A DNA stretch of 64,000 nt from Johnsonella sp. (GTDB taxonomy: Bacteria > Bacillota > Clostridia > Lachnospirales > Lachnospiraceae): positions 45,262-109,261 of the forward strand of contig JAUMWW010000005.1 of assembly GCA_030529445.1 (NCBI GenBank). The letters are read 5' to 3'. Positions 24,858-35,338 of this stretch are shown here, one piece after another. The translations under genes and the position numbers were made by a program. The notes beneath the pieces are model-generated. The model ran no database searches. It worked only from the letters and a program-made list of their open reading frames with translations, and had not been told where the DNA came from. How positions within the stretch are numbered: position 1 is the first letter of the stretch; each line of letters starts with the position of its first letter.

Positions 24858-25706
24858 ATGGGAATTAAAAAATATACTCCATATACACCTTCAAGACGTA
24901 ATATGACAGGATCCGATTTTGCGGAGATCACCAAATCTACGCCGGAGAAATCCTTGGTCGTTTCGTTGAAGAAGAATGCAGGACGTAATAATCAGGGTAA
25001 GATAACCGTAAGACATCGCGGCGGCGGTGCGAAGAGAAAATACAGAATCATTGATTTCAAGAGAAATTCAAAGGACGGAATCCCCGCAAAGGTGGCTTCC
25101 ATAGAGTATGATCCGAACAGATCTGCAAATATTGCGCTGATCGCATATGCAGACGGAGCAAAGTCCTATATCATCGCGCCGGAAGGGCTTGAGGTAGGCA
25201 TGAAGGTAATGAGCGGAGAGCATGCGGAGTTCAAAGTAGGAAACTGCCTGCCTCTGTCGGTAATACCGGTAGGTACGCAGGTTCATAATGTGGAGCTTTA
25301 CCCCGGAAAAGGAGCACAGCTTGTAAGATCTGCAGGCAACGGCGCACAGCTGATGGCAAAGGAAGGAAAGTATGCAACCTTGAGACTTCCCTCCGGAGAG
25401 ATGCGCATGGTTCCGATCGGTTGCAGAGCGACGATAGGAGTTGTAGGAAACGGAGATCATTCTCTGATCAAGATCGGCAAGGCGGGAAGAAAGCGCCATA
25501 TGGGCTTCAGACCGACGGTTCGCGGATCCGTAATGAACCCCAATGACCATCCGCACGGAGGCGGTGAGGGCAAGACCGGTATCGGACGTCCGGGACCGAG
25601 CACACCTTGGGGCAAGCCTGCACTCGGATTGAAAACCAGAAACAAGAAGAAACATTCCAACAAGCTTATCATCAGAAGAAGAGATGGTAAGGGTGCTGGT
25701 AGATAA
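24858..25706 (+). CDS. rplB: 50S ribosomal protein L2
   Basis: L2 (282 residues) is needed for subunit joining and peptidyl transferase activity. The conserved end region [24 protein letters not shown] (given only as marker; histidine at about 230) is intact, as is [16 protein letters not shown] near the start. The length is normal. The ribosome binding site AGAAGGAG precedes ATG 24858. Confidence 0.98.
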   Translation: MGIKKYTPYTPSRRNMTGSDFAEITKSTPEKSLVVSLKKNAGRNNQGKITVRHRGGGAKRKYRIIDFKRNSKDGIPAKVASIEYDPNRSANIALIAYADGAKSYIIAPEGLEVGMKVMSGEHAEFKVGNCLPLSVIPVGTQVHNVELYPGKGAQLVRSAGNGAQLMAKEGKYATLRLPSGEMRMVPIGCRATIGVVGNGDHSLIKIGKAGRKRHMGFRPTVRGSVMNPNDHPHGGGEGKTGIGRPGPSTPWGKPALGLKTRNKKKHSNKLIIRRRDGKGAGR

Positions 25707-25717
25707 GGGGGAGCCAG

Positions 25718-25996
25718 ATGTCACGTTCATTAAAAAAAGGACCGTTCGCAGATGCGAGCTTATTGAAGAAAATAGATGCAATGAATGCAGCAGGCCAGAA
25801 GAGCGTAATCAAAACATGGTCACGCCGTTCGACGATATTCCCGCAGATGGTAGGGCATACGCTTGCTGTGCATGACGGCAGGAAGCATGTGCCGGTATAT
25901 GTTACCGAAGATATGGTAGGGCATAAGCTCGGAGAGTTTGTCGCTACGAGAACATACAGAGGGCATAAGTCGGATGACAAGAAGGCATCCAGATAA
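25718..25996 (+). CDS. rpsS: 30S ribosomal protein S19
   Basis: S19 (92 residues) contacts the A-site region in the 30S head together with S13. [19 protein letters not shown] and the loop [18 protein letters not shown] are diagnostic. It begins 11 bases after rplB with GGGGGAG as ribosome binding site. Confidence 0.98.
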   Translation: MSRSLKKGPFADASLLKKIDAMNAAGQKSVIKTWSRRSTIFPQMVGHTLAVHDGRKHVPVYVTEDMVGHKLGEFVATRTYRGHKSDDKKASR

Positions 25997-26026
25997 TAAA
26001 GAAAGGTTTGAAAGGAGGTTTCACTA

Positions 26027-26413
26027 ATGGCAAGAGGACATAGATCCCAGATCAAGAGAGAAAGAAATGCAGTTAAGGATACCAGACCCTCAGCAAAGCT
26101 TTCTTATGCAAGAGTATCCGTTCAGAAAGCATGTTTCGTGCTTGATGCAATCAGAGGAAAATCGGTCAACGAAGCGCTCGCTATACTGCTGTATAATCCG
26201 AGGTATGCTTCGAGGCTGATAGAGAAATTACTTAAATCAGCAATTGCAAATGCAGAGAACAACAATAATCTCAGCGCAGAGAATCTGTATATTGCAGAGT
26301 GCTATGCCGGCGAAGGCCCCATAATGAAGAGAGTAAAACCGAGAGCACAGGGAAGAGCGTATCGTATCGAGAAGAGAATGAGCCATATCACTGTGGTGCT
26401 TGACGAAAGATAA
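26027..26413 (+). CDS. rplV: 50S ribosomal protein L22
   Basis: L22 (128 residues) has a long beta hairpin that lines the exit tunnel, the site of many macrolide-resistance changes. The hairpin region [21 protein letters not shown] is intact with no insertion. AAAGGAGG precedes ATG 26027. Confidence 0.98.
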   Translation: MARGHRSQIKRERNAVKDTRPSAKLSYARVSVQKACFVLDAIRGKSVNEALAILLYNPRYASRLIEKLLKSAIANAENNNNLSAENLYIAECYAGEGPIMKRVKPRAQGRAYRIEKRMSHITVVLDER

Positions 26414-26427
26414 GAAGGAGGCAAGTA

Positions 26428-27084
26428 ATGGGACAGAAAGTTAATCCACACGGTTTAAGAGTCGGTATTATCAAAGACTGGGATTCCAGATGGTACGCAG
26501 ACGCTGATTTTGCTGATTACCTTGTTGAAGACTTTAACATAAGAAAATTCTTAAAGAAGAGATTGTTCAGTTCGGGTATTTCTCATATAGAGATTGAGCG
26601 TGCTTCGGACAGGGTGAGAGTTATCGTTCACACCGCAAGACCGGGTATCGTTATCGGAAAGCAGGGCGCAGAGATTGAGAAGCTCAAAGGCGAGCTTGCA
26701 AAATATACGGATAAGAAGATTTTTATCGACATCAAAGAAATTAAGAGACCGGACAGAGATGCTCAGCTTGTAGCCGAGAGCATTGCGCAGCAGCTTGAGA
26801 ACCGTGTTTCCTTCCGCCGTGCGATGAAGTCCACGATGGGAAAGAGCATGAAGGCGGGAGTGCTGGGTATTAAGGCGGCTTGTTCCGGAAGACTAGGCGG
26901 AGCGGATATGGCCCGTACGGAATTTTATTCCGAGGGAACGATACCGCTGCAGACGCTTCGTGCGGATATCGAATTCGGTTTTGCGGAAGCGGATACAACA
27001 TACGGAAAAGTCGGCGTAAAGGTATGGATCTATAACGGAGAAGTACTTCCGACAAAAGCACAGAAGGAAGGGAGTGAGAGATAA
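26428..27084 (+). CDS. rpsC: 30S ribosomal protein S3
   Basis: S3 (218 residues) helps form the mRNA entry channel. [18 protein letters not shown], the KH-type GxxG loop [14 protein letters not shown] and the C-terminal domain ending [17 protein letters not shown] are standard. It lies 14 bases after rplV. Confidence 0.98.
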   Translation: MGQKVNPHGLRVGIIKDWDSRWYADADFADYLVEDFNIRKFLKKRLFSSGISHIEIERASDRVRVIVHTARPGIVIGKQGAEIEKLKGELAKYTDKKIFIDIKEIKRPDRDAQLVAESIAQQLENRVSFRRAMKSTMGKSMKAGVLGIKAACSGRLGGADMARTEFYSEGTIPLQTLRADIEFGFAEADTTYGKVGVKVWIYNGEVLPTKAQKEGSER

Positions 27085-27086
27085 TT

Positions 27087-27524
27087 ATGTTAATGCCTAA
27101 AAGAGTAAAGCGTAGAAAGCAGTTCCGCGGTTCCATGGCAGGCAAGGCTCTCAGAGGAAATACGATTTCCAACGGAGAGTACGGTTTGATCGCTCTTGAT
27201 CCCTGTTGGATAAAGTCGAATCAGATCGAGGCTGCCCGTGTTGCGATGACTCGATATATCAAGCGTGGCGGTAAGGTATGGATTAAGATATTCCCGGATA
27301 AGCCGGTTACGGCGAAGCCGGCAGAGACTCGAATGGGTTCGGGAAAAGGATCTACGGAGTATTGGGTAGCCGTTGTAAAGCCGGGACGTGTTATGTTTGA
27401 GATTGCGGGCGTGAGTGAAGAGGTTGCCAGAGAGGCGCTTCGTCTTGCGATGCATAAGCTTCCCTGCAGATGTAAGATAGCTTCAAAGGCTGAGTTAGAA
27501 GGCGGTGATAAGAGTGAAAACTAA
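27087..27524 (+). CDS. rplP: 50S ribosomal protein L16
   Basis: L16 (145 residues) supports tRNA binding at the A site. [17 protein letters not shown] at the start and [20 protein letters not shown] in the middle are family marks. ATG 27087 and ATG 27093 are both possible; they differ by two residues. The gene overlaps rpmC by 11 bases. Confidence 0.97.
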   Translation: MLMPKRVKRRKQFRGSMAGKALRGNTISNGEYGLIALDPCWIKSNQIEAARVAMTRYIKRGGKVWIKIFPDKPVTAKPAETRMGSGKGSTEYWVAVVKPGRVMFEIAGVSEEVAREALRLAMHKLPCRCKIASKAELEGGDKSEN

Positions 27525-27720
27525 TAAATATATCAATGAATTAAGGGCTAAATCAGCAGCAGAGTTAAATGAAGAATTAGTTTCCGCTAAGAAGGAACTT
27601 TTCAACTTGAGATTCCAGAATGCAACCAGTCAGCTGGATAATACATCAAGGATTGCAGAGGTTCGCAAGAACATAGCAAGAATCCAGACCATTATAACTG
27701 AGAATGCAAAGTTGGCGTAA
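27514..27720 (+). CDS. rpmC: 50S ribosomal protein L29
   Basis: L29 (68 residues) is a two-helix protein at the tunnel exit. [20 protein letters not shown] matches the family start. I place the start at GTG 27514, inside the end of rplP, with an AAGGCGGTG ribosome binding site; GTG 27505 would add three residues with worse spacing. Confidence 0.93.
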   Translation: MKTNKYINELRAKSAAELNEELVSAKKELFNLRFQNATSQLDNTSRIAEVRKNIARIQTIITENAKLA

Positions 27721-27738
27721 GCCGAAAGGAGACAGACC

Positions 27739-27996
27739 GTGGTAGAGAGAAATCTTAGAAAAACACGTATCGGCAAGGTTGTCAGCAATAAAATGGATAA
27801 GACAATCACCGTTGCGATCGAAGACCATGTAAAGCATCCGCTCTACGGCAAGATCGTAAAGCAGACAGTTAAATTCAAAGCGCATGATGAAAAGAACGAG
27901 TGCGGCGAAGGCGATACAGTAAAGATTATGGAAACGAGACCGCTTTCCAGAGATAAGAGATGGCGTCTTGTAGAGATTATAGAGAAGGCTAAATAA
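27739..27996 (+). CDS. rpsQ: 30S ribosomal protein S17
   Basis: S17 (85 residues) is an OB-fold primary 16S rRNA binder. [20 protein letters not shown] and [26 protein letters not shown] end (here [17 protein letters not shown]) are typical. It starts with GTG 27739 after GAAAGGAGA. Confidence 0.97.
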   Translation: MVERNLRKTRIGKVVSNKMDKTITVAIEDHVKHPLYGKIVKQTVKFKAHDEKNECGEGDTVKIMETRPLSRDKRWRLVEIIEKAK

Positions 27997-28019
27997 GCAG
28001 ATAGGAAGGAGTATCAGAC

Positions 28020-28388
28020 ATGATCCAGCAGGAAACACGTTTGAGAGTTGCCGACAATACCGGTGCGAAGGAACTCCTTTGTATCCGTGTTATGGGCGGT
28101 TCGACAAGAAGATATGCTCATATCGGCGATATCATCGTTGCTTCGGTTAAAGATGCAACACCAGGCGGCGTTGTAAAGAAAGGTGATGTGGTAAAGGCGG
28201 TTGTTGTTCGTACCGTAAACCGCACACGCCGTAAGGACGGTTCGTATATCAGATTTGACGAGAATGCAGCAGTTATTATAAAAGAGGATAAGACTCCTAG
28301 AGGAACTCGTATCTTCGGGCCGGTAGCGAGAGAGCTTCGTGAAAAGCAGTTCATGAAGATCGTATCACTTGCACCGGAAGTATTATAG
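28020..28388 (+). CDS. rplN: 50S ribosomal protein L14
   Basis: L14 (122 residues) lies at the subunit interface and is the docking site of Rsf[21 protein letters not shown] and [14 protein letters not shown] are diagnostic. The length is exactly the bacterial standard. Confidence 0.98.
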   Translation: MIQQETRLRVADNTGAKELLCIRVMGGSTRRYAHIGDIIVASVKDATPGGVVKKGDVVKAVVVRTVNRTRRKDGSYIRFDENAAVIIKEDKTPRGTRIFGPVARELREKQFMKIVSLAPEVL

Positions 28389-28401
28389 GGAGGTGTCCAC
28401 C

Positions 28402-28707
28402 GTGCATAAGATTAAAAAAGATGATATGGTAAAGATTATAACGGGAAAAGACAAAGGAAAGTCCGGCAAGGTCATCAGCGTAGACACGAAGAAGAACAGA
28501 GTCGTGGTAGAGGGCTGCAATATCCAGACCAAGCATTCCAAACCCAGCATGAAGAATCAAAACGGCGGCATTATCAGCCAGGAGGGCTCCATAGATATTT
28601 CCAACGTTATGCTTATGGTAAACGGAGAGCCCACAAGAGTCGGCTTTGAGATCAGAGACGGCAAGAAGGTCAGAATCGCAAAAAAGACCGGCAAGGTTAT
28701 TGACTAA
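28402..28707 (+). CDS. rplX: 50S ribosomal protein L24
   Basis: L24 (101 residues) is an assembly-initiator with a KOW motif ([21 protein letters not shown]). I start it at GTG 28402, preceded by AGGGAGGTG; a longer frame opens at 28369 inside rplN but has no ribosome binding site. It lies 13 bases after rplN. Confidence 0.97.
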   Translation: MHKIKKDDMVKIITGKDKGKSGKVISVDTKKNRVVVEGCNIQTKHSKPSMKNQNGGIISQEGSIDISNVMLMVNGEPTRVGFEIRDGKKVRIAKKTGKVID

Positions 28708-28728
28708 TTCGGAGAGGAGGACATTAAG

Positions 28729-29268
28729 TTGGCAAGATTAAGAGAAATATACGAGAGCGAAATCGTTCCGAAGCTGAATGAGAAATTCGGATATAAGAAC
28801 ATTATGCAGGTGCCGAAGCTTGACAAGATCGTAATCAACATGGCGGTAGGCGAAGCAAAGGAAAATGTGAAAGTTCTTGATTCTGCGGTAAGAGACTTAG
28901 AAATTATCTCCGGACAGAAGGCGGTAATCACAAAGGCAAAGAAATCTATCGCAAACTTTAAGTTAAGAGAGGGAATGCCCATAGGCTGCAAGGTGACGCT
29001 GCGCGGTGAGAAGATGTATGAGTTCGCGGATCGTCTGATCAACCTTGCGCTTCCCCGTGTGCGTGACTTCAGAGGAGTAAACCCGAACGCATTTGACGGA
29101 AGAGGAAACTACTCTCTCGGCATCAAAGAGCAGCTGATCTTTCCCGAGATAGAGTATGACAAGGTAGATAAGGTTCGTGGTATGGATGTGATTTTCGTTA
29201 CCACCGCCAAGACAGATGAAGAAGCGCGTGAACTTTTGACATTATTCAATATGCCATTTTTCAAATAA
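28729..29268 (+). CDS. rplE: 50S ribosomal protein L5
   Basis: L5 (179 residues) binds 5S rRNA. The conserved [35 protein letters not shown] and [18 protein letters not shown] are present. The start is TTG 28729, backed by GGAGAGGAGG at 28711-28720; a TTG start in a highly expressed gene is noteworthy. Confidence 0.97.
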   Translation: MARLREIYESEIVPKLNEKFGYKNIMQVPKLDKIVINMAVGEAKENVKVLDSAVRDLEIISGQKAVITKAKKSIANFKLREGMPIGCKVTLRGEKMYEFADRLINLALPRVRDFRGVNPNAFDGRGNYSLGIKEQLIFPEIEYDKVDKVRGMDVIFVTTAKTDEEARELLTLFNMPFFK

Positions 29269-29284
29269 TTAGGAGGAGAAGTAC

Positions 29285-29470
29285 ATGGCAAAAACTGCGA
29301 TGAAGATTAAGCAGGCTCGTCCGGCAAAGTTTTCGACAAGAGAATATAACAGATGCAGAATATGCGGACGTCCCCACGCTTATCTCAGAAAATACGGTAT
29401 ATGCAGAATCTGCTTCCGAGAGCTAGCCTACAGAGGTCAGATACCGGGAGTGAAAAAAGCATCCTGGTAG
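29285..29470 (+). CDS. rpsN: 30S ribosomal protein S14, zinc-binding type
   Basis: This is the short (61-residue) C+ form of S14. Two CxxC pairs (CRICGRP and CRICFRE) should bind one zinc. Position between L5 and S8 is the standard place. A 164-base gap follows, unusually long for this operon. Confidence 0.98.
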   Translation: MAKTAMKIKQARPAKFSTREYNRCRICGRPHAYLRKYGICRICFRELAYRGQIPGVKKASW

Positions 29471-29634
29471 GTGCTTCACATATATAAGTGATGCGGAGGG
29501 AAGCATTTCCGGAGGAGATCCGACTTTCCCCGGATACTTATACAATGTAGTTTATCATAGCGCGAACCGGGCGGTTCGCAATTCCGATTGCGTCCGAGTC
29601 GGCGCAAGACAAATAATTAAGGAGGCAATATTCC
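29471..29634 (+). other. Long gap between rpsN and rpsH with a hairpin
   Basis: The 164 bases contain a clean hairpin, GCGAACC (29562-29568) with GGTTCGC (29573-29579), and no convincing promoter. The usual spacing in this cluster is 10-80 bases. S8 controls the spc operon in Escherichia coli by binding mRNA, so an RNA control element is conceivable, but the helix 21-like S8 site was not recognised. Confidence 0.4.
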
Positions 29635-30036
29635 ATGACAATGAGTGATCCGATTGCAGATATGCTTACAAGAATCCGTAATGCAAATACTGCAAAGCAT
29701 GATACAGTTGATATACCTTCCTCCAAAATGAAGATTGCGATTGCAAATATTCTTCTGGATGAGGGATACATAAAGAAATACGATCTCATTGAAGAGGGTG
29801 ATTTCAAGAATATCCGTATTACTCTTAAATACGGCGCAGATAAGAAAGAGAAGATTATCAGCGGGTTAAAGAGAATATCCAAGCCGGGACTTCGCATCTA
29901 TGCAAGCAAGGAGAATCTTCCGAAGGTACTCGGAGGACTTGGCACGGCGATCATTTCCACCAATCAGGGCGTGATCACCGATAAGGAGGCTCGCCGTCTC
30001 GGAGTAGGCGGAGAGGTGCTTGCATTTATCTGGTAA
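29635..30036 (+). CDS. rpsH: 30S ribosomal protein S8
   Basis: S8 (133 residues) is a primary binder of the 16S central domain. [21 protein letters not shown] and the end [19 protein letters not shown] are diagnostic. AAGGAGG precedes ATG 29635; a second ATG lies two codons later. Confidence 0.98.
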   Translation: MTMSDPIADMLTRIRNANTAKHDTVDIPSSKMKIAIANILLDEGYIKKYDLIEEGDFKNIRITLKYGADKKEKIISGLKRISKPGLRIYASKENLPKVLGGLGTAIISTNQGVITDKEARRLGVGGEVLAFIW

Positions 30037-30118
30037 TCAAAAAAGATAGATTGGATATAAAAATACCTGAAAACACGAAGCCAGAAGCGCTTCGCGGATA
30101 ATTTAAGGAGGAAAAGGA

Positions 30119-30661
30119 ATGTCGCGTATAGGAAAAATGCCTATCACTGTTCCGGCAGGAGTTACTGTAACAATTACAGAGGATAATCATGTAACGGTAA
30201 AGGGACCGAAGGGTTCTCTGGAGAGAAGCCTGCCTGCGCAGCTGAGCATTAAGCAGGAAGGCGAGGAAATACTGGTGAGCAGACCGAATGATCAGAAGAG
30301 AATGAGAGCTCTTCACGGGCTGACCAGAACATTGATCCACAATATGGTAGTGGGAGTGACAAACGGTTACGAGAAGGTACTTGAGGTCAACGGTGTCGGC
30401 TATAAGGCTGCAAAGCAGGGCAATAAGCTCGTATTATCTCTGGGCTATTCCCATCCGGTGGAGATGGAAGATCCGGAAGGAATCACCACGGTGCTTGATG
30501 GTCAGAACCTGATCAAGGTACAGGGCATAGATAAGGAAAAGGTAGGGCAGTTCGCTGCGGAGATCAGAGATAAGAGAAGACCGGAGCCGTATAAGGGCAA
30601 GGGAATCAAATACTCTACGGAAACGATAAGACGTAAAGTCGGCAAGACCGGTAAAAAATAA
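30119..30661 (+). CDS. rplF: 50S ribosomal protein L6
   Basis: L6 (180 residues) lies near the sarcin-ricin loop and contacts elongation factors. [17 protein letters not shown] at the start and [21 protein letters not shown] at the end are typical. An 82-base gap precedes it. Confidence 0.98.
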   Translation: MSRIGKMPITVPAGVTVTITEDNHVTVKGPKGSLERSLPAQLSIKQEGEEILVSRPNDQKRMRALHGLTRTLIHNMVVGVTNGYEKVLEVNGVGYKAAKQGNKLVLSLGYSHPVEMEDPEGITTVLDGQNLIKVQGIDKEKVGQFAAEIRDKRRPEPYKGKGIKYSTETIRRKVGKTGKK

Positions 30662-30677
30662 TTAGGAGGGTAGAATA

Positions 30678-31046
30678 ATGGTTAGCAAGAAATCCAGAAA
30701 CGAAGTTCGCGTTAAAAAGCACCAAAGATTGCGCAACCGTTTTGAGGGAACAGCAGAAAGACCGCGTTTATCAGTATTCAGAAGCAACAACCATATGTAC
30801 GCTCAGATTATTGATGATACGGTCGGCAATACCTTGGTGAGCGCATCCACTCTTGAGAAGGCTGCAAAGGGTGAGATCGAGAAGACGAACGATAAGGAAG
30901 CGGCTGCTTTTGTCGGCAAGCTGGTAGCAAAGAGAGCTCTCGAAAAAGGTATAGATAAAGTGGTATTTGACAGAGGTGGATTCCTCTATCAGGGTAAGGT
31001 TCAGGCGCTTGCAGAGGCAGCTCGCGAGGCCGGCTTACAATTCTAA
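30678..31046 (+). CDS. rplR: 50S ribosomal protein L18
   Basis: L18 (122 residues) carries 5S rRNA into the large subunit. [20 protein letters not shown] and [20 protein letters not shown] are family motifs. Standard length and position. Confidence 0.98.
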   Translation: MVSKKSRNEVRVKKHQRLRNRFEGTAERPRLSVFRSNNHMYAQIIDDTVGNTLVSASTLEKAAKGEIEKTNDKEAAAFVGKLVAKRALEKGIDKVVFDRGGFLYQGKVQALAEAAREAGLQF

Positions 31047-31064
31047 GAGGAGGAGAATATATAC

Positions 31065-31574
31065 ATGAAACGTACAATCATCGATCCGAGTAAATTGGAA
31101 TTAAATGACAAGGTCGTGGCGATAAAGCGTGTATCAAAAACCGTAAAAGGCGGACGTACCATGAGGTTTTCTGCTCTTGTAGTTGTAGGTGACGGCGATG
31201 GGCATGTAGGGATAGGGCTTGGAAAAGCGGGAGAGGTTCCCGAGGCGATCAGAAAGGGCAAGGAAGCCGCTGCGAAAAACCTGGTTGAAATCAATATAGA
31301 TGAAAACAGAAGTATTCCTCATGATTATATCGGAAAGTTCGGCAGCTCGGATGTGCTTCTTAAGAGAGCTCCGGAAGGTACCGGTATCATCGCAGGCGGT
31401 CCGGTGCGTGCGGTCGTAGAGCTTGCAGGCATTAAAAACATAAGAACCAAGTCTCTTGGCTCCAATAATAAGACCAATGTGGTTCTTGCTACGCTGGAGG
31501 GACTTAAGGCTCTTAAGACACCTGAGGAAGTAGCAAAACTTCGCGGCAAATCGGTTGCCGAGATTCTCGGATAA
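31065..31574 (+). CDS. rpsE: 30S ribosomal protein S5
   Basis: S5 (169 residues) contributes to decoding accuracy and the mRNA entry site. [20 protein letters not shown] and [18 protein letters not shown] mark the two domains. It lies 18 bases after rplR. Confidence 0.98.
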   Translation: MKRTIIDPSKLELNDKVVAIKRVSKTVKGGRTMRFSALVVVGDGDGHVGIGLGKAGEVPEAIRKGKEAAAKNLVEINIDENRSIPHDYIGKFGSSDVLLKRAPEGTGIIAGGPVRAVVELAGIKNIRTKSLGSNNKTNVVLATLEGLKALKTPEEVAKLRGKSVAEILG

Positions 31575-31589
31575 TCAGGAGGAATAGAG

Positions 31590-31772
31590 ATGGCAGGCAA
31601 ATTAAAGATAACATTAGTCAAATCCCCCATAGGCGCGGTTCCGAAGCATAAGGCGACGGTAGAAGCGCTCGGGCTTAGAAAACTCAACAAGACGGTAGAA
31701 ATGCCGGATAATGAGGCAATCAGAGGCATGATTTGGCACGTAAAACATCTTGTAAAAGTAGAGGAAGTATAA
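31590..31772 (+). CDS. rpmD: 50S ribosomal protein L30
   Basis: L30 (60 residues) has the standard small bacterial form, [20 protein letters not shown] and [17 protein letters not shown]. It lies between S5 and L15 as in other Firmicutes. Confidence 0.98.
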   Translation: MAGKLKITLVKSPIGAVPKHKATVEALGLRKLNKTVEMPDNEAIRGMIWHVKHLVKVEEV

Positions 31773-31803
31773 GTAGAAATCATATAAGAATGGAGGTGCA
31801 GTC

Positions 31804-32244
31804 ATGGATTTATCTAATTTAAGACCGGCTGAGGGCTCTAAGCACAGTGATAATTTCAGACGCGGACGCGGTCATGCTTCGGGAAACGGCAAGACCGCAG
31901 GTAAGGGTCATAAGGGACAGAAGGCTCGTTCCGGAGCGCCCAGACCGGGATTTGAGGGCGGACAGATGCCTTTATACAGACGTATTCCGAAAAGAGGATT
32001 CACCAACCGCAACACGAAGGACATCGTTGCGATCAATGTATCCGCTTTGGAGCGTTTTGAGAACGGCGCGGAAGTTACGGCAAAGTCTCTGATTGAAGCG
32101 GGAATTATCAAGCATGAGAGAGACGGTGTAAAGATCCTCGGACAGGGAGAGCTGACGAAAAAGCTCGCGGTAAAGGTAAGCGCAGTAAGCGAAAGCGCGA
32201 AAGCGAAGATAGAAGCAGCCGGCGGAAGCTGTGAGGTGATCTGA
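31804..32244 (+). CDS. rplO: 50S ribosomal protein L15
   Basis: L15 (146 residues) has the long glycine/arginine-rich extension ([38 protein letters not shown]) that threads through 23S rRNA, and a compact C-terminal domain. It ends one base before secY, suggesting coupled translation. Confidence 0.98.
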   Translation: MDLSNLRPAEGSKHSDNFRRGRGHASGNGKTAGKGHKGQKARSGAPRPGFEGGQMPLYRRIPKRGFTNRNTKDIVAINVSALERFENGAEVTAKSLIEAGIIKHERDGVKILGQGELTKKLAVKVSAVSESAKAKIEAAGGSCEVI

Positions 32245-32245
32245 T

Positions 32246-33562
32246 ATGTTGAATACACTCCGTAAGGCATTTAAAATAAAAGAATTAAGAAAGAAAATTC
32301 TGTATACATTTGCGATGCTGATCATTATCCGCTTGGGAAGCAACCTGCCTATACCGGGTGTGAATACAGAATATTTCAAGGATTTTTTCGCACAGCAGTC
32401 GGGTAATGCATTTGGTTTTTTTAATGCGATGACGGGCGGTTCTTTCGAGCAGCTGAGCGTTTTGGCGCTCAGCATAACGCCTTATATTACAAGCTCCATC
32501 ATTATGCAGCTGATGACCATAGCGATACCTAAGCTTGAGGAGATGCAGCGTGAGGGTGAAGACGGCAGAAGAAAGATCATGGAATACACCCGTTATCTTA
32601 CGGTGGGACTTGCACTTGCACAGTCTATCGGACTTGCGGTAGGCTTCGGAAGGCAGGGACTGATTCTGAATTATAATCTGGCAAGTGTGATAGTGGCAGT
32701 CGCTTCAATGACTGCGGGAAGTGCATTTTTGATGTGGATAGGAGAGAGAATCACCGAAAACGGAGTGGGCAACGGTATCTCCATGGTACTCTTGTTCAAT
32801 ATCATCTCCTCCCTTCCGATGGATATGCATGCACTGTATACAACCTTTATGGAAGGAAAATCCGTTGCGGTCATGGTAGTGGCAGGTTTGATCATCTTAG
32901 CTGGAATTCTGGCTATGGTGGTGTTTGTCATTATTCTGCAGGATGCGGAGAGAAGAATACCGGTACAGTATTCAGCAAAGAATCAGGGAAGGCGCATGGT
33001 GGGAGGACAGTCCTCCAATATTCCGCTGAAGGTGAATACTGCCGGCGTAATTCCTGTGATTTTCGCTTCTTCTCTTTTATCCTTCCCGGTGCTGCTTGGT
33101 CAATTTCTCAATTTTAATCCGAACAGCATCGCGTATAAGATCATCATGTTCTTAACGGCATCCAACTGGTTTAAGCCGAGCATGCCGATTTATACGATAG
33201 GAGCGCTGCTTTATATCGGTCTGATCATCGCATTTGCATACTTCTATACCTCGATTACCTTTAATCCTTTGGAAGTGGCAAACAATCTTAAAAAGCAGGG
33301 CGGAACCCTGCCGGGAATCAGACCGGGCAAACCGACCAGCGATTATCTGACCAATATCCTGAAGTATATTATCTTTATCGGTGCGGTGGGCTTGAATATC
33401 GTCTGCGTAATACCGCTGGTGATATCGGGAATTTTTTCGGTAAGCAGTCTTTCGTTTACGGGAACCTCTCTGATCATTATTGTCGGTGTTATCCTGGAGA
33501 CCCTCAAATCGATGGAGTCCCAGATGCTGGTAAGAAATTACAGAGGATTTTTAATGGATTAA
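32246..33562 (+). CDS. secY: Preprotein translocase subunit SecY
   Basis: SecY (438 residues, ten membrane helices) is the channel of the Sec translocon. The plug and first-helix region (RLGSNLPIPGVN), the cytoplasmic loop EDAERRIPVQYSAK-like segment (QDAERRIPVQYSAKNQGRR) that binds SecA and ribosomes, and the end ESQMLVRNYRGFL are standard. Its location in the spc operon is conserved. Confidence 0.98.
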   Translation: MLNTLRKAFKIKELRKKILYTFAMLIIIRLGSNLPIPGVNTEYFKDFFAQQSGNAFGFFNAMTGGSFEQLSVLALSITPYITSSIIMQLMTIAIPKLEEMQREGEDGRRKIMEYTRYLTVGLALAQSIGLAVGFGRQGLILNYNLASVIVAVASMTAGSAFLMWIGERITENGVGNGISMVLLFNIISSLPMDMHALYTTFMEGKSVAVMVVAGLIILAGILAMVVFVIILQDAERRIPVQYSAKNQGRRMVGGQSSNIPLKVNTAGVIPVIFASSLLSFPVLLGQFLNFNPNSIAYKIIMFLTASNWFKPSMPIYTIGALLYIGLIIAFAYFYTSITFNPLEVANNLKKQGGTLPGIRPGKPTSDYLTNILKYIIFIGAVGLNIVCVIPLVISGIFSVSSLSFTGTSLIIIVGVILETLKSMESQMLVRNYRGFLMD

Positions 33563-33570
33563 TGATGTTT

Positions 33571-33614
33571 CGGGCGGATATCCGATGTCGATTCCCGATA
33601 TCCTTATCCGCCCG
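33571..33614 (+). other. Perfect hairpin between secY and adk
   Basis: CGGGCGGATA (33571-33580) pairs perfectly with TATCCGCCCG (33605-33614), and GATATC/GATATC can extend the stem inward. No T run follows, so it is more likely an RNA processing or stability element than a terminator. Confidence 0.6.
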
Positions 33615-33640
33615 ATCATGCGATAAAAGGAGGCGTGGAT

Positions 33641-34297
33641 ATGAAAATCATAATGTTGGGCGCCCCGGGAGCCGGAAAAGGCACTCAGGCAAAGATGATA
33701 GCAGAGAAATATCAGATTCCCCATGTATCGACAGGTGATATATTCCGTGCCAATATCAAAGAGGGAACCGAGCTCGGCATGAAGGCGAAATCCTATATGG
33801 ATAAGGGCGAGCTGGTGCCGGATGAAGTAACGATCGGCATGCTGATGGACAGAATCAATGAAGCGGACTGTAAGAAGGGATATGTGCTGGACGGCTTTCC
33901 CAGAACCATCCCCCAGGCAAAAAGCCTTAAAGAGGCGCTGGAGGAACGCGGTGAAAAGACGGATTATGCAATCAATGTGGAGGTTCCGGATGAGGCTATT
34001 ATTTCCCGGATGTCCGGCAGGAGGGCATGCCTAAGCTGCGGCGCAACCTATCATACGAGCTTCAAGCCGCCAAAGCAGGAGAATACCTGTGACAGCTGCC
34101 ATACCGATCTCATCCTCAGAGAGGACGATAAGCCGGAAACGGTGAAGAAGAGGCTGGAAGTATACCATGCACAGACCAGACCGCTGATCGATTTTTATCA
34201 GGGCGAGGGGATTTTAAAAAGCGTTGACGGTACAGAGTCCATGGCGGAGGTTTTCCGTCAGATCAATGCGGTGCTGGAGGCAAAAGCATGTCAGTAA
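33641..34297 (+). CDS. adk: Adenylate kinase, zinc-lid type
   Basis: This 218-residue enzyme interconverts AMP+ATP and 2 ADP. The P-loop GAPGAGKGT is at 7-15. The lid carries four cysteines (C130, C133, C150, C153) that should bind structural zinc, as in Gram-positive enzymes. I use ATG 33641, 7 bases after AAAGGAGG; a GTG at 33635 is too close to that site. It overlaps map by 10 bases. Confidence 0.97.
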   Translation: MKIIMLGAPGAGKGTQAKMIAEKYQIPHVSTGDIFRANIKEGTELGMKAKSYMDKGELVPDEVTIGMLMDRINEADCKKGYVLDGFPRTIPQAKSLKEALEERGEKTDYAINVEVPDEAIISRMSGRRACLSCGATYHTSFKPPKQENTCDSCHTDLILREDDKPETVKKRLEVYHAQTRPLIDFYQGEGILKSVDGTESMAEVFRQINAVLEAKACQ

Positions 34298-35043
34298 CGA
34301 TAAAATCGGAACGGGAGATCGAACTCATGAGGGAGGCGGGAAGAATTCTCGCCATAACGCATGAAGAGCTGGGGAAGGCGCTCCATGAAGGGATGAGCAC
34401 ATGGGAGATCGATAAGCTCGCGGATGAGATTATCCGCTCCTACGGCTGTATTCCTTCTTTCCTTAATTATAACGGCTTTCCGGCATCCATCTGCATATCG
34501 GTCAATGAAGAGGTCGTACACGGAATTCCTTCCAAGAAGCGCAGAATTCAGGACGGAGATATCGTAAGCCTCGATGCGGGCGTGATCTGGAAGGGCTACC
34601 ATTCCGATGCGGCAAGGACGCATGCGGTGGGCTCCGCCTCAAAGGAAGCGCAGGAGCTGATTCTGCGGACAAAGGAGTCCTTTTTTGAGGGACTGAAGTT
34701 TTGCAGGGCGGGAAACCACCTCAATGATATCTGTTCGGCGATCGGCGCATATGCCGAGAGCTTCGGATACGGAGTGGTCAGAGATCTCGTGGGGCACGGA
34801 ATCGGAAGAAAGCTGCATGAGGAGCCCGAGGTTCCCAATTTCAAGATGAATCACAGAGGGATCAAGCTGGTGCCCGGGATGACGCTTGCGATAGAGCCCA
34901 TGATCAATATGGGAAGAGCGGATGTCATCTGGCTGGATGATAACTGGACCGTAGTAACGGCGGACAGATCGATTTCCGCGCATTACGAGAATACCGTTTT
35001 GATCACCGAGGGAGAACCGGAGATTCTATCGATATTATCATAA
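34288..35043 (+). CDS. map: Type I methionine aminopeptidase
   Basis: This 251-residue enzyme removes the initiator methionine. The pita-bread fold motifs are present: VVHGIPSKKR, the metal ligands in SLDAGVIWKGYHSDAARTH, GHGIGRKLHEEPEVPNF, LAIEPMINMG and the final glutamate in HYENTVLIT. There is no SEC-C zinc tail. It starts inside adk, so the two are coupled. Confidence 0.97.
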   Translation: MSVTIKSEREIELMREAGRILAITHEELGKALHEGMSTWEIDKLADEIIRSYGCIPSFLNYNGFPASICISVNEEVVHGIPSKKRRIQDGDIVSLDAGVIWKGYHSDAARTHAVGSASKEAQELILRTKESFFEGLKFCRAGNHLNDICSAIGAYAESFGYGVVRDLVGHGIGRKLHEEPEVPNFKMNHRGIKLVPGMTLAIEPMINMGRADVIWLDDNWTVVTADRSISAHYENTVLITEGEPEILSILS

Positions 35044-35053
35044 GGGAGTTTAT

Positions 35054-35338
35054 ATGCCGGTTGATCAGATTGGGGATATTGCGATATCGCTTGCAGGGCA
35101 TGATAAGAATCAAGCATATATTATCATAGATGCGGGAGAAGGCTTTGTTCTGCTCTGCGAGGGTCGCATAAGGACACTCAAAAATCCGAAAAAGAAGAAT
35201 ATCAAACATATTCAGATTGTAAAAATAAAAAATAATCCTATCAAAGAAAGCATTGCCAAAAATAGGATTAGGGATGAGGAAATAAAGCGTTTCCTTAAGC
35301 TGTATGGAGGTAATAAATGTCTAAATCAGACGTTATAG
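35054..35338 (+). CDS. KOW-domain RNA-binding protein
   Basis: This 94-residue protein resembles the KOW/L14e-like RNA-binding proteins found between map and infA in many Clostridia. [18 protein letters not shown] matches the KOW start, where GRDKGxxY is usual, and [20 protein letters not shown] is the basic strand. The tail is charged and overlaps infA by 22 bases. The function is unknown; the context suggests ribosome assembly or translation. Confidence 0.85.
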   Translation: MPVDQIGDIAISLAGHDKNQAYIIIDAGEGFVLLCEGRIRTLKNPKKKNIKHIQIVKIKNNPIKESIAKNRIRDEEIKRFLKLYGGNKCLNQTL

